DNA of 30,550 bases. It comes from Thioglobus_B sp964558405 (lineage in GTDB: Bacteria; Pseudomonadota; Gammaproteobacteria; PS1; Pseudothioglobaceae). The stretch spans positions 1 through 30,550 of the forward strand of contig CAZLDG010000015.1 of the NCBI GenBank assembly GCA_964558405.1. The letters are read 5' to 3'. The position numbers and the translations under genes are program-made. Below, piece by piece: positions 1 to 7,524 of this stretch. Numbering within the stretch: position 1 is the first letter of the stretch; each line of letters opens with the position of its first letter. Under the pieces are notes generated by a model. It made no database searches. It saw only the letters and a list, made by a program, of their open reading frames with translations, and was not told the origin of the DNA.

Positions 1-38
1 CCGTTTCTCGCCCCACTTTCTTAAGGGTTTTAACCCCT

Positions 39-368
39 TTAGCTTAGATCTAGAATATAAACATAAGCCAACACTTCTTTGTTGTCTTCTGTTTTGATTG
101 TGGTCTGAACTCTTTGATAATCATCACCTTCAAACTCATCAAGCATTGGCCAATAATCCGACAAGCCACTGGAAGAAAGAACATAGCCTCTAACTTCTTT
201 ACCCTCACTGGAGAGCACAATACCTGGACAATTTAATTGGGCACCCCAGCCCTTGTCCAATAACTTACCAACAATGCTAGCCTTATTCCAAGACCCGGGT
301 AGGTTTTCTAACAGATGATGATTTTCCTTGCCTGGAGCAAGCGTACCGTAAACAAACAATCTTTGCAT
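39..368 (-). CDS. Gamma-glutamylcyclotransferase-fold (GGCT/AIG2-like) protein
   Basis: The 109-residue protein opens with the VYGTL glycine loop (residues 6-10) typical of the GGCT/AIG2/YtfP fold. It has the downstream LDEFEG block (residues 76-81), whose glutamate is the usual acid/base residue, followed by the common D-Y-x-R strand. The family includes gamma-glutamylcyclotransferases and gamma-glutamylamine cyclotransferases, but many small bacterial members have no proven substrate, so the reaction is left open. The ATG start has a purine-rich GGGAGG stretch about 10 bases upstream. It is divergent from the small membrane protein gene that follows. The fold assignment is firm; the biochemical role is not. 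Confidence 0.82.
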   Translation of the reverse strand: MQRLFVYGTLAPGKENHHLLENLPGSWNKASIVGKLLDKGWGAQLNCPGIVLSSEGKEVRGYVLSSSGLSDYWPMLDEFEGDDYQRVQTTIKTEDNKEVLAYVYILDLS

Positions 369-453
369 ATTGACCCGCCTCCCTAAGGGTTTTTCTTGGT
401 GAGTTATAGATTAACATATAAGAACTAGATTTATTATTGGCTTGTATTTTTCG

Positions 454-699
454 ATGGATTTAATATTTGAGATTATCGGTTGGTTGGGTGTTATCTTACT
501 ACTAATAGCTTACGGGGCAATTTCTCAGGGTCGATTAAGCAATCAAAACCTATCATTTCATCTGCTTAATCTGTTTGGTGCGCTTGGTATTATTATCAAT
601 GCCATGCATCATAGTGCTTATGCGCCAGCCGGGCTTAATATTGTTTGGGCAGCGGTTGCCGCCTGGGGTGTTTACCAAATCACGCTGGGTAAAAAATAA
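454..699 (+). CDS. Small CBU_0592-type membrane protein
   Basis: This 81-residue, very hydrophobic protein has about three predicted membrane segments: residues 4-22, 34-50 and 58-77. The pattern (I-x-G-W-x-G-V-I-L-L-L-x-A-Y near the N-terminus, N-L-F-G-A-L-G-I-I-I-N in the middle) resembles the CBU_0592 family of inner-membrane proteins of unknown function. I chose ATG 454; an in-frame TTG at 442 would add four residues but has no better ribosome site. It ends 28 bases before the convergent MlaC-like gene, with no terminator visible between them. Function unknown. Confidence 0.7.
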   Translation: MDLIFEIIGWLGVILLLIAYGAISQGRLSNQNLSFHLLNLFGALGIIINAMHHSAYAPAGLNIVWAAVAAWGVYQITLGKK

Positions 700-727
700 A
701 ACCAACTCGTGTATCAACAGATGCTAC

Positions 728-1402
728 TTAGTATCCAAGCAGGACAGATTTTTTAAGATTCATAGCGATGCAAACTGGGCAGTCTTCACCCACGTGTTTT
801 TTAAGTTTTTTAGAGGCCTTAGCAATCAAACTTTCAATACCTTTGCGTTTTACATGTGAACCAAATGAAGCCTTGTGATTTTTCACTAAACTTACCCCTG
901 AAAACACCACATCATAAATCCGCCAATCGCCATTTAGGATCATTTTCAAATCCACTATAAAAGGGTCTGAATTGCCATTAATATGAATATTTAATTTAAC
1001 AATGGCCTTGTTGTCCTTGCGCCTAACTTGAGGATTGGTCGAAATTTTAATACTATCCAAGTCATCATAAGCCGCCAAGATGGCCGCATAATTATCTACC
1101 AGTGACACCGCCACATAGGTTCTTAAAATCAGTTTTTGTTTGGCGCTTAAGTCGTTCCAATGTTTTTTAAGAGATTGTTTAGTACTTTCATTGATGTCCA
1201 AATCAGGCAATAGTTGACTCGCAATGAGCGCCTCCACATCTTCAACCGAACTTTTACCTTGTGCTTTAGATTCTTTAAGCGCCAATAAAGCATCAGTCAT
1301 AATATGTACCGCTGCTACCTCCGGTGGTGGCGCAGACCATGCACCATGAGGTAAAAATAAAGAAAAAATAAGCAGAAAAAATGTACTGATTTTTTTAAAC
1401 AT
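728..1402 (-). CDS. mlaC: MlaC/Ttg2D-like periplasmic phospholipid-binding protein
   Basis: The 224-residue product begins with MFKK and a long hydrophobic stretch ending in A-W-S-A, a clear Sec signal peptide. The body shows the MlaC pattern: W-x-D-L-S-x-x-Q-K near the middle, then V-D-N-Y-A-A-I-L, then W-R-I-Y-D-V-V-F-x-G-V-S-L-V followed by a conserved G-I-E-S-L-I. MlaC proteins shuttle phospholipids across the periplasm between the outer-membrane MlaA complex and the MlaFEDB transporter. None of those partners is in the window, so this copy is an orphan here. ATG 1402 was chosen over a TTG at 1429 because it gives a clean signal peptide. It lies 44 bases after hslO and is probably co-transcribed with it. 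The C-terminus carries an unusual C-P-V-C pair (residues 208-211). Confidence 0.78.
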   Translation of the reverse strand: MFKKISTFFLLIFSLFLPHGAWSAPPPEVAAVHIMTDALLALKESKAQGKSSVEDVEALIASQLLPDLDINESTKQSLKKHWNDLSAKQKLILRTYVAVSLVDNYAAILAAYDDLDSIKISTNPQVRRKDNKAIVKLNIHINGNSDPFIVDLKMILNGDWRIYDVVFSGVSLVKNHKASFGSHVKRKGIESLIAKASKKLKKHVGEDCPVCIAMNLKKSVLLGY

Positions 1403-1446
1403 TAGAGCTAATGATAGGTAAATTTTCAACCAATCATACCTAAGAT

Positions 1447-2292
1447 TTAAGTGCCACTCTTATTAAAGATTCGATCTAAATCCTGCTGATTAAAAAACAC
1501 ATGGGTGTTGCAGATTTCGTTGTGAATGGCAATCTCGCCGTTTTCATCTAATAAATCCCTGGCCTGCTGTTCACCCAAATTGGCAATGACTTGTTCAAGT
1601 CGCGCTTTGTCTTGTGGACATTCATAAGCAATAGACTCTTCATCAAATAGCTCGACTACTTCCTGATGAAACAACCGATGTAGTATCGATTCACTATCTA
1701 GTGTTAACAGCTCTTCATCGGTTGTGGTTTGCGCCAAGGTGTTAACACGTGACCAATCCTCAGGATGGTGGTGCTCGCTCTGTGGCATTTTTTGCAGCAG
1801 TATGGCACCAAGTTTTTCCTTAGAGCTAGCCACCCAAATCTTGGATTCCAACTGCTCGGAAGAAGCAAAGTAATCCTCAAAGGTTTGAATAAGCCCTTTG
1901 GGGTTTCTAGGCACAATCGATTGAAAGCTATTGTCAGTTTGGCTGTTGTACAAGGTAGCAACAATCAGTGATTTTCCAAAAATCTCATCAATGCCCGCCT
2001 GCTCATCAACCGCCGACTGTGTACGTACCATGCCGCGTATTTTTAAATCATGTGTGATCTCAACCAGCATCAGATTAATCGCGCCATCGCCTTGAATCTG
2101 CAAGGTCAGCTTACCCTGGTGCTTGATGCCATTGGCCAACATCACACCCAATGCGCTTAGCTCACCAAACAGAGTGCGAACCACCTGCGAATAACCTCGG
2201 TCTTGATTCAGTGCCTGCCAAGCACTCTCTAGTGACAAGTGCTGGCCACGAACATCGAAATCTTTAAATAAAAATCTTCTAATTGAATTCAT
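1447..2292 (-). CDS. hslO: Hsp33-family chaperone with a depleted zinc site
   Basis: This 281-residue protein matches cytoplasmic Hsp33 over its full length. The N-terminal domain has the family's F-D-V-R-G-x-H-x-x-L start and the Q-G-D-G-A-I-N-L-M-L-V-E segment. The C-terminal domain keeps D-E-N-G-E-I-x-I-H before the final F-F-N-x-x-D-L-x-x-I-F. In canonical Hsp33 a CxC and a CxxC motif bind zinc and form the redox switch that activates the holdase. Here only C225 and C261 remain: the second cysteine of CxC is Q227 and the first of CxxC is N258. The fold therefore looks intact, but classical four-cysteine switching should not be possible. It starts only 17 bases from the divergent pseudouridine synthase and precedes the MlaC-like gene. 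Confidence 0.88.
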   Translation of the reverse strand: MNSIRRFLFKDFDVRGQHLSLESAWQALNQDRGYSQVVRTLFGELSALGVMLANGIKHQGKLTLQIQGDGAINLMLVEITHDLKIRGMVRTQSAVDEQAGIDEIFGKSLIVATLYNSQTDNSFQSIVPRNPKGLIQTFEDYFASSEQLESKIWVASSKEKLGAILLQKMPQSEHHHPEDWSRVNTLAQTTTDEELLTLDSESILHRLFHQEVVELFDEESIAYECPQDKARLEQVIANLGEQQARDLLDENGEIAIHNEICNTHVFFNQQDLDRIFNKSGT

Positions 2293-2295
2293 GGG

Positions 2296-2305
2296 TATTA
2301 TTTTA
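2296..2305. promoter_or_regulatory. Overlapping divergent -10 elements, hslO and RluA-type gene
   Basis: The 17-base gap between the two divergent ATG codons holds TATTAT (2296-2301) on plus and TAAAAT (2300-2305, reverse complement) on minus. Each ends 7-8 bases before its own start codon, so transcription would begin at or within two bases of the ATG and both messages would be leaderless or nearly so. No ribosome site is possible in this gap. This is inferred from position and composition only; no convincing -35 was found. Confidence 0.4.
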
Positions 2306-2309
2306 ATTT

Positions 2310-3134
2310 ATGCATCGCCTGATTGAGAAAAAAATCCCAATTTCCATTGATAAGCAAACCCTGATCGATGCACTGCACGAATCCAGTTCCCTGTCTAAAA
2401 CCGCTTTAAAATCCGCCCTGGAAAAAGGCTGTGTGTGGCTACAACAGGGCAAAAAAACCCAACGCATTCGTCGCGCTAAAAAACCTTTGAAAGTAGGCGA
2501 TACTGTGTACTTGTACTACAACGAGAAAATCCTCTCATCAATAGCACCAACGCCGGAATTACTGCTGGACAAACAAGCCTATAGTATTTGGTTCAAGCCA
2601 GCTGGGGTGTTTTCCCAAGGCAGTAAATGGGGAGATCATTGCGCCCTAACCCGCCTGGTTGAAAAACAACTACATCGCGACACTTATCTGGTGCACCGCC
2701 TAGACCGAGCCACCTCGGGTCTGATGTTAATTGCGCACAATAAATCCATGGCCAGTGCCCTATCGGATCTGTTTGCTCAGCGCAAAATCCACAAAACCTA
2801 TTTGGCCATTGTCTTGGGAGAATTTGACTCAGAGCGCACCATCGACACTCCGATTGATGGTAAATCGGCCATTAGTCATGTGCAGCGTATTAACTATGAT
2901 GGCGAGCGCTCACTGCTCAGTATTAAGATTGAAACCGGTCGTAAACACCAAATCAGAAAACACCTAAGTGAGAATGGTTTTCCTATTGTCGGTGATCGAC
3001 TCTATGGTCATGCCAACAAAAGTGATCCTGAGAATCTGGCCTTACAGGCCATCAGTCTAGAGTTTATCTGCCCACTAACGCAACAACCCATGCACATTGG
3101 GCCAGATTCGGACAAACGACTCACTCTGTCTTAG
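2310..3134 (+). CDS. RluA-family RNA pseudouridine synthase
   Basis: The 274-residue protein has an N-terminal S4-like RNA-binding region (about residues 15-70, ending in K-V-G-D-T-V). The catalytic domain follows, with the RluA signature V-H-R-L-D-R-A-T-S-G (residues 128-137); D132 is the expected catalytic aspartate. The later H-K-T-Y-L-A, E-T-G-R-K-H-Q-I-R-x-H and G-D-R-L-Y-G motifs are also in place. Members isomerise specific uridines in 23S rRNA or tRNA. The exact target (RluA, RluC, RluD or TruC type) cannot be fixed from the sequence. The start is tightly divergent from hslO. Its stop overlaps the convergent lipoprotein gene's stop by four bases (3131-3134). Confidence 0.88.
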   Translation: MHRLIEKKIPISIDKQTLIDALHESSSLSKTALKSALEKGCVWLQQGKKTQRIRRAKKPLKVGDTVYLYYNEKILSSIAPTPELLLDKQAYSIWFKPAGVFSQGSKWGDHCALTRLVEKQLHRDTYLVHRLDRATSGLMLIAHNKSMASALSDLFAQRKIHKTYLAIVLGEFDSERTIDTPIDGKSAISHVQRINYDGERSLLSIKIETGRKHQIRKHLSENGFPIVGDRLYGHANKSDPENLALQAISLEFICPLTQQPMHIGPDSDKRLTLS

Positions 3135-3349
3135 CCGCAATCACGCTCAATCTCTCGAGACCATAAGGCAGGAATAATTGTCTCTAAACACTGGGTAATA
3201 GAAAGATTTTGACAAATAGGCGGTTCTTCTTTGTTGGTATTTTCTACAGATGACGATGCAGATTCAGATTTCACCACGGCCTCTTGAACCGGCTCAGCCT
3301 GTTCACAACCGCCAAGTAATAACAACCCAAGAAAAATCCATTTAGCCAT
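3131..3349 (-). CDS. Small cysteine-containing lipoprotein
   Basis: The 72-residue product starts with MAKW, a short hydrophobic core and a lipobox L-G-G-C with the lipidated cysteine at position 15, so it should be anchored in a membrane facing the periplasm. An acidic, serine-rich linker follows. The C-terminal half has three more cysteines (C46, C54, C71), which could form disulphides. ATG 3349 was chosen because it places the lipobox correctly; an ATG at 3397 would add 16 residues before the signal peptide and is less likely. It is divergent from htpX. No family was recognised, and the function is unknown. Confidence 0.65.
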   Translation of the reverse strand: MAKWIFLGLLLLGGCEQAEPVQEAVVKSESASSSVENTNKEEPPICQNLSITQCLETIIPALWSREIERDCG

Positions 3350-3430
3350 ATAACTATTGTACCCAATAGACTTGAATCTAGACGATAATAACCCCATCTA
3401 TAGTCATAGCAACTTATTTCGGAGAGAAAC

Positions 3431-4324
3431 ATGAAACGTGTATTTTTATTTTTGGCAACCAATATTGCCATTATTATCTTGCTGAGCATCACCCTAAGAA
3501 TCTTAGGTGTTGATACCTTATTAAAAGAAAATGGCTCAGATTTAGACGTCAATGCCCTGCTGGTTTTTGCTTCAGTATTTGGCTTTGGTGGTGCGTTTAT
3601 TTCCTTGGCAATCTCCAAGTGGATGGCCAAAAAAGCTACCGGCGCTCAAGTGATTGAAAATCCCACGTCTAATATGGAAAAGTGGCTAATGGACACCGTA
3701 GCCAAGCAGGCTAAAATTGTCGGAATTAAAATGCCTGAAGTGGCCATTTTCCCTTCACCAGCCATGAATGCTTTTGCCACCGGCGCCAGTAAAAACAATG
3801 CTTTAGTAGCAGTATCTCAAGGGTTGTTAAACAACATGAGCCAAGGGGAAATTGAAGCGGTTGTTGGTCATGAGATGAGTCACGTGGCCAATGGCGATAT
3901 GGTCACACTGACTCTAATTCAAGGTGTGGTTAATACCTTTGTGATTTTCTTCTCACGCGTGATTGGTCATTTTGTCGATCGTGTGATTTTGAAAAATGAT
4001 CGTGGCTATGGTATTGGTTATTTTGTGACCACCATTTTTGCAGAAATTATTCTCAGTGTACTGGCCTCAACCATTGTGATGTATTTCTCTAGAAAACGTG
4101 AATACGTAGCAGATACTGGTGGTGCAGACTTGGCAGGACACGGCAACATGATTGGCGCGCTCAAGCGTCTAGGTCAGGTTGAGCCTGACGCCTTACCCGA
4201 GCAAATGGCAGCCTTTGGCATTAATGACAAGGGTGGTTTGATGGCACTACTATCTTCGCACCCTTCCATTGAATCTCGCATTGAAGCCTTGGAGGCGCGT
4301 GCACAACAATTGGGCAAAAGCTAG
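3431..4324 (+). CDS. htpX: Membrane zinc metalloprotease HtpX
   Basis: This 297-residue protein matches HtpX throughout. Two N-terminal membrane segments (about residues 4-24 and 42-62) precede the zinc motif H147-E148-M-S-H151. A hydrophobic hairpin (about residues 157-180 and 195-219) follows, then the third ligand E224 in the R-E-Y-V-A-D segment. HtpX is an inner-membrane M48 protease that degrades misfolded membrane proteins with FtsH. The start has a good GGAGAG ribosome site seven bases upstream. It is the first gene of the long plus-strand run and is followed two bases later by map. In enterobacteria it is induced by envelope stress, but no such operator was identified here. Confidence 0.95.
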   Translation: MKRVFLFLATNIAIIILLSITLRILGVDTLLKENGSDLDVNALLVFASVFGFGGAFISLAISKWMAKKATGAQVIENPTSNMEKWLMDTVAKQAKIVGIKMPEVAIFPSPAMNAFATGASKNNALVAVSQGLLNNMSQGEIEAVVGHEMSHVANGDMVTLTLIQGVVNTFVIFFSRVIGHFVDRVILKNDRGYGIGYFVTTIFAEIILSVLASTIVMYFSRKREYVADTGGADLAGHGNMIGALKRLGQVEPDALPEQMAAFGINDKGGLMALLSSHPSIESRIEALEARAQQLGKS

Positions 4325-4326
4325 CA

Positions 4327-5103
4327 ATGTCTATTGAAATTAAATCGGCTGATGAGATAGAGAAAATGCGCGTGGCTGGCCGCCTGGCCGCCGAAGTGCT
4401 AGAGATGGTTGAGCCTCATGTTAAAGCCGGAATCAGTACGGGTGAGTTGGATAAGTTATGTCATGATTATATTGTCAATCAGCAAGGTGCTATCCCAGCA
4501 CCACTAAACTATCACGGCTTTCCTAAATCCATTTGCACCAGTATCAACAACGTGGTGTGCCACGGCATCCCTGGAGAGAAAACTCTCAAAAAAGGTGATA
4601 TTGTTAATATTGACATCACCGTAATCAAGGATGGTTATCACGGCGACACTTCGAAGATGTTTATCATTGGTAAGGCCAGTGTCAAAGCGCAAAGAATCTC
4701 TCGTGTGGCACAAGAATGCATGTATCTGGGTATTGAACAAGTCAAACCCGGCGCTCGACTGGGTGAGATTGGCAAAGCTATTGAAGCTCATGCCAATAAA
4801 AACAATTGCTCAGTGGTGCGAGATTATTGTGGGCACGGCATTGGTAAAACTTTTCACGCCGCCCCTCAAGTTCTACACTATGACGATGGTCGATCTGAGA
4901 GCAGCGCTGTACTCGAAGCAGGCATGACCTTTACCATTGAACCGATGATTAATTTAGGCGGCTATGAAGTCAATACTTCCAAAGTGGATGGCTGGACAGT
5001 AACCACCAAGGATAAATCGCTCTCAGCCCAATGGGAGCATACAATTTTGGTCACCGATCAGGGTTGTGAAATTTTGACCCTTAGAGCGGAAGAGTCGGAC
5101 TAA
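4327..5103 (+). CDS. map: Type I methionine aminopeptidase
   Basis: The 258-residue enzyme removes the initiator methionine from nascent proteins. The five metal ligands are all visible at D96, D107 (in H-G-D-T), H170 (in G-H-G-I-G), E205 (in T-I-E-P) and E237 (in W-E-H-T). H79 in V-C-H-G-I-P is the conserved substrate-positioning histidine. Length is that of the short bacterial type Ia form, with no N-terminal extension. It begins two bases after htpX and should share its transcript. A terminator-like inverted repeat and a new promoter candidate follow before the next gene. Confidence 0.95.
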   Translation: MSIEIKSADEIEKMRVAGRLAAEVLEMVEPHVKAGISTGELDKLCHDYIVNQQGAIPAPLNYHGFPKSICTSINNVVCHGIPGEKTLKKGDIVNIDITVIKDGYHGDTSKMFIIGKASVKAQRISRVAQECMYLGIEQVKPGARLGEIGKAIEAHANKNNCSVVRDYCGHGIGKTFHAAPQVLHYDDGRSESSAVLEAGMTFTIEPMINLGGYEVNTSKVDGWTVTTKDKSLSAQWEHTILVTDQGCEILTLRAEESD

Positions 5104-5109
5104 AAACCC

Positions 5110-5140
5110 AGGCTTTCCTATGCTAAAATAAGCCTCTTTT
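5110..5140 (+). terminator. Weak terminator-like hairpin after map
   Basis: AGGCTT (5110-5115) pairs with AAGCCT (5130-5135) across a 14-base loop, followed by CTTTT. The loop contains the extended -10 TGCTAAAAT proposed for the next gene, so the same DNA could end the htpX-map transcript and start the next one. The stem is only six base pairs, hence low confidence. Confidence 0.35.
5121..5129 (+). promoter_or_regulatory. Extended -10 promoter for DUF502-aspS
   Basis: TG at 5121-5122, one base, then TAAAAT at 5124-5129 fits an extended sigma-70 -10 element. The predicted start near 5136 leaves a leader of about 26 bases before the TTG at 5162. No clear -35 is present, which is normal for extended -10 promoters. 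It is the only sizeable gap in the htpX-to-ygjP run. Confidence 0.5.
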
Positions 5141-5161
5141 AAATGGTTATACTCAAGCACC

Positions 5162-5773
5162 TTGAAAAACCTTAGAAACTATTTTATCTCTGGCTTATTG
5201 TTCTGGATTCCACTGGGACTGAGTATTGTTCTGATCAAGTTCTTTTTAGAGCTGGTTGATAGCATTGTGCCAGCGCAATATCTGCCTGAGAATCTACTGG
5301 AGCTAGAGATGCCAGTACCTGGCTCCGGCGTGGTACTGGTTTTGCTCATTATTTTGACAACGGGCGCCCTGGTTAGCAACTATATTGGTCGCAAGCTGCT
5401 TAAAGTTTGGGAGAGACTGCTTAATAAAATTCCAGGTTTTCGCGGTCTGTACAATGCACTTAAACAACTCTCAGATACAGTTTTTAGTGCCAATAGCGAT
5501 AGCTTCAAAAAAGCACTACTGATTGAATACCCGCGCAAAGGCCTATGGACCATTGCTTTTCAAACCGGTGATTATCATGGCGAGGTTGAACAGAAAATTG
5601 GCCAAGAAATCATCAACATTTACGTACCCACCACACCCAACCCAACCTCGGGTTTTTTCATCATGCTGCCTAAGGCCGATGTCATCGAGTTAGACATGAG
5701 TGTGGATGAGGCTTTTAAACTAATTATTTCTACTGGCGTGGTGACGCCTCAACAATCAAAGGACAAATTATGA
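5162..5773 (+). CDS. DUF502 inner-membrane protein
   Basis: The 203-residue protein fits the DUF502 family: an N-terminal K-N-L-R-N-Y-F-I-S-G-L-L start, one membrane segment at about residues 9-33, and a second at about 55-75. A cytoplasmic domain follows with I-P-G-F-R-G-L-Y-N-A-L-K-Q and the later P-T-T-P-N-P-T-S-G-F block. The start is TTG; no ATG gives the family's N-terminus. Its stop overlaps the aspS start by four bases (ATGA), implying translational coupling. DUF502 genes are, from memory, often found beside aspS in gammaproteobacteria. The molecular function is unknown. Confidence 0.85.
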   Translation: MKNLRNYFISGLLFWIPLGLSIVLIKFFLELVDSIVPAQYLPENLLELEMPVPGSGVVLVLLIILTTGALVSNYIGRKLLKVWERLLNKIPGFRGLYNALKQLSDTVFSANSDSFKKALLIEYPRKGLWTIAFQTGDYHGEVEQKIGQEIINIYVPTTPNPTSGFFIMLPKADVIELDMSVDEAFKLIISTGVVTPQQSKDKL

Positions 5774-7521
5774 GAACACACTTTTGTGGCGAATTAAACA
5801 AAGACAACATTGGCAATACCGTCGAGCTTTGCGGCTGGGTAAATCGTCGTCGTGACCATGGTGGTGTTATCTTTTTAGACATACGTGATAAGCGCGGCAT
5901 TGCTCAAGTGGTGGTTAACCCTGATATTGATGATTTTGCTTTGGCTGAGAGTATTCGTAACGAATTTGTCCTAAAAATTAGTGGTGAGGTGATTGCACGA
6001 GAAGAAGGCTTGGTTAATCCAAATTTGGCCACGGGCGAGATTGAAGTGGTGGCGCAGAACATTGAGATTCTAAACGCTTCTAAGCCAACACCATTTCAAA
6101 TTGGCGCGACTGACACTTCTGAAGAGGTTCGTCTTAAGTATCGCTACCTAGATTTGCGTAGTGAGCATATGCAAAAACGCTTAAGATTGCGCTCGGCAGT
6201 AACGCATTACATGCGTGAGTTTATGGATAGCCATGATTTTCTGGACATTGAAACCCCGTTTTTAACCAAAGCCACCCCAGAGGGTGCGCGTGATTATTTG
6301 GTGCCTTCACGTACCCATGAGGGGGATTTCTTTGCCCTGCCGCAATCGCCACAATTGTTCAAACAATTGCTGATGATGTCGGGTATGGAGCGCTACTATC
6401 AAATTGTTAAATGCTTTAGAGACGAAGACCTGCGTGCTGATCGTCAACCAGAATTTACCCAGCTTGATGTCGAAACTTCGTTTATGAACGAGGAAGAAAT
6501 CATGGAAATGATGGAGCAGATGACCCGCGGTATGTTCAAGCAAGTGATTGACGTGGATCTGCCTGAGACTTTCCCAAGTATTAGTTATGCCGATGCCATG
6601 GACAAATACGGTGTGGATCGTCCGGATATGCGCATTCCACTGGAGATGGTGGATATGAATGAACTCATGCAAGGCGTGGACTTTAAAGTCTTCTCTGGTC
6701 CTGCCAGTGATGAAGGTTCTCGCGTGGCTGCACTTCGCGTACCAGGTGGTGCCTCAATCAGTCGTAAAAACATTGACAAATACACCAAGTACGTGAGTAT
6801 TTATGGCGCCAAAGGCTTGGCCTATATTAAGCTCAATGACGACGGTCCAGCTTCACCGATTTTAAAATTCTTAGGCGATGAAGTTACCAATCAAGTGATT
6901 GAAGCCACGGGTGCGCAAACCGGCGATATTATTTTCTTTGGTGCGGATAAAACCAAGATTGTGAATGAAGCGCTGGGTAATTTGCGTGAGCAATTGGCCA
7001 AAGACTTAGATTTATACAACCAACAATGGGCACCAATTTGGGTGGTTGATTTCCCAATGTTTGAAGCTGGTGATGATGGTTCGCTTAACGCCATTCACCA
7101 TCCATTTACCGCGCCGAGTGTCAGTGTAGATGAATTAGAAGCCAACGCCAAAGACGCACTATCTCGCGCTTATGATTTGGTGATTAACGGTTCAGAAGTC
7201 GGTGGCGGTTCAATTCGTATCCACCAGGCTGATATGCAGGCCAGAGTGCTCAAACTACTGGGTATCTCTGATGAAGAAGCACAAGACAAATTTGGTTTCT
7301 TACTAAACGCGCTCGAGTATGGTTGCCCACCACATGGCGGTATGGCCTTTGGTCTGGATCGCTTGGTGATGATTATGACTGGCAGTGACTCCATTCGTGA
7401 TGTTATCGCCTTCCCGAAAACACAAACTGCGGCTTGTCTACTGACTGACGCACCTGCTTCGGTACCTAGAAAGGTTTTACGTGAATTAAATATTAAGGTT
7501 AGCCTACCCGAGAAAGAATAA
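5770..7521 (+). CDS. aspS: Aspartyl-tRNA synthetase, probably non-discriminating
   Basis: This 583-residue class II synthetase has the bacterial architecture. The N-terminal OB-fold anticodon domain includes R-R-R-D-H-G-G near residue 30. Motif 2 is F-R-D-E-D-L-R-A-D-R. A GAD insertion domain follows, then motif 3 G-L-D-R-L at the C-terminal end. It charges tRNA-Asp in the cytoplasm. Histidine 30 in the anticodon-binding loop is, in Pseudomonas-type enzymes, associated with relaxed recognition that also charges tRNA-Asn; discriminating enzymes such as the E. coli form have leucine there. A non-discriminating enzyme would need GatCAB to make Asn-tRNA, and that is not in the window. It is coupled to DUF502 upstream and is three bases from nadA downstream. 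Confidence 0.95.
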   Translation: MRTHFCGELNKDNIGNTVELCGWVNRRRDHGGVIFLDIRDKRGIAQVVVNPDIDDFALAESIRNEFVLKISGEVIAREEGLVNPNLATGEIEVVAQNIEILNASKPTPFQIGATDTSEEVRLKYRYLDLRSEHMQKRLRLRSAVTHYMREFMDSHDFLDIETPFLTKATPEGARDYLVPSRTHEGDFFALPQSPQLFKQLLMMSGMERYYQIVKCFRDEDLRADRQPEFTQLDVETSFMNEEEIMEMMEQMTRGMFKQVIDVDLPETFPSISYADAMDKYGVDRPDMRIPLEMVDMNELMQGVDFKVFSGPASDEGSRVAALRVPGGASISRKNIDKYTKYVSIYGAKGLAYIKLNDDGPASPILKFLGDEVTNQVIEATGAQTGDIIFFGADKTKIVNEALGNLREQLAKDLDLYNQQWAPIWVVDFPMFEAGDDGSLNAIHHPFTAPSVSVDELEANAKDALSRAYDLVINGSEVGGGSIRIHQADMQARVLKLLGISDEEAQDKFGFLLNALEYGCPPHGGMAFGLDRLVMIMTGSDSIRDVIAFPKTQTAACLLTDAPASVPRKVLRELNIKVSLPEKE

Positions 7522-7524
7522 TCA

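Noticed and set aside
23..39. AAGGGTT/AACCCCTT hairpin as a terminator for the GGCT gene
   Set aside because: The stem has a bulge and a tiny loop, and no T-tract follows on the minus strand. The same 12-base core occurs in the leader at 27665-27676, which is likely chance.
3350..3430. Promoter with a CpxR-type operator before htpX
   Set aside because: A GATAAT is present, but no acceptable -35 and no GTAAA repeat pair were found.
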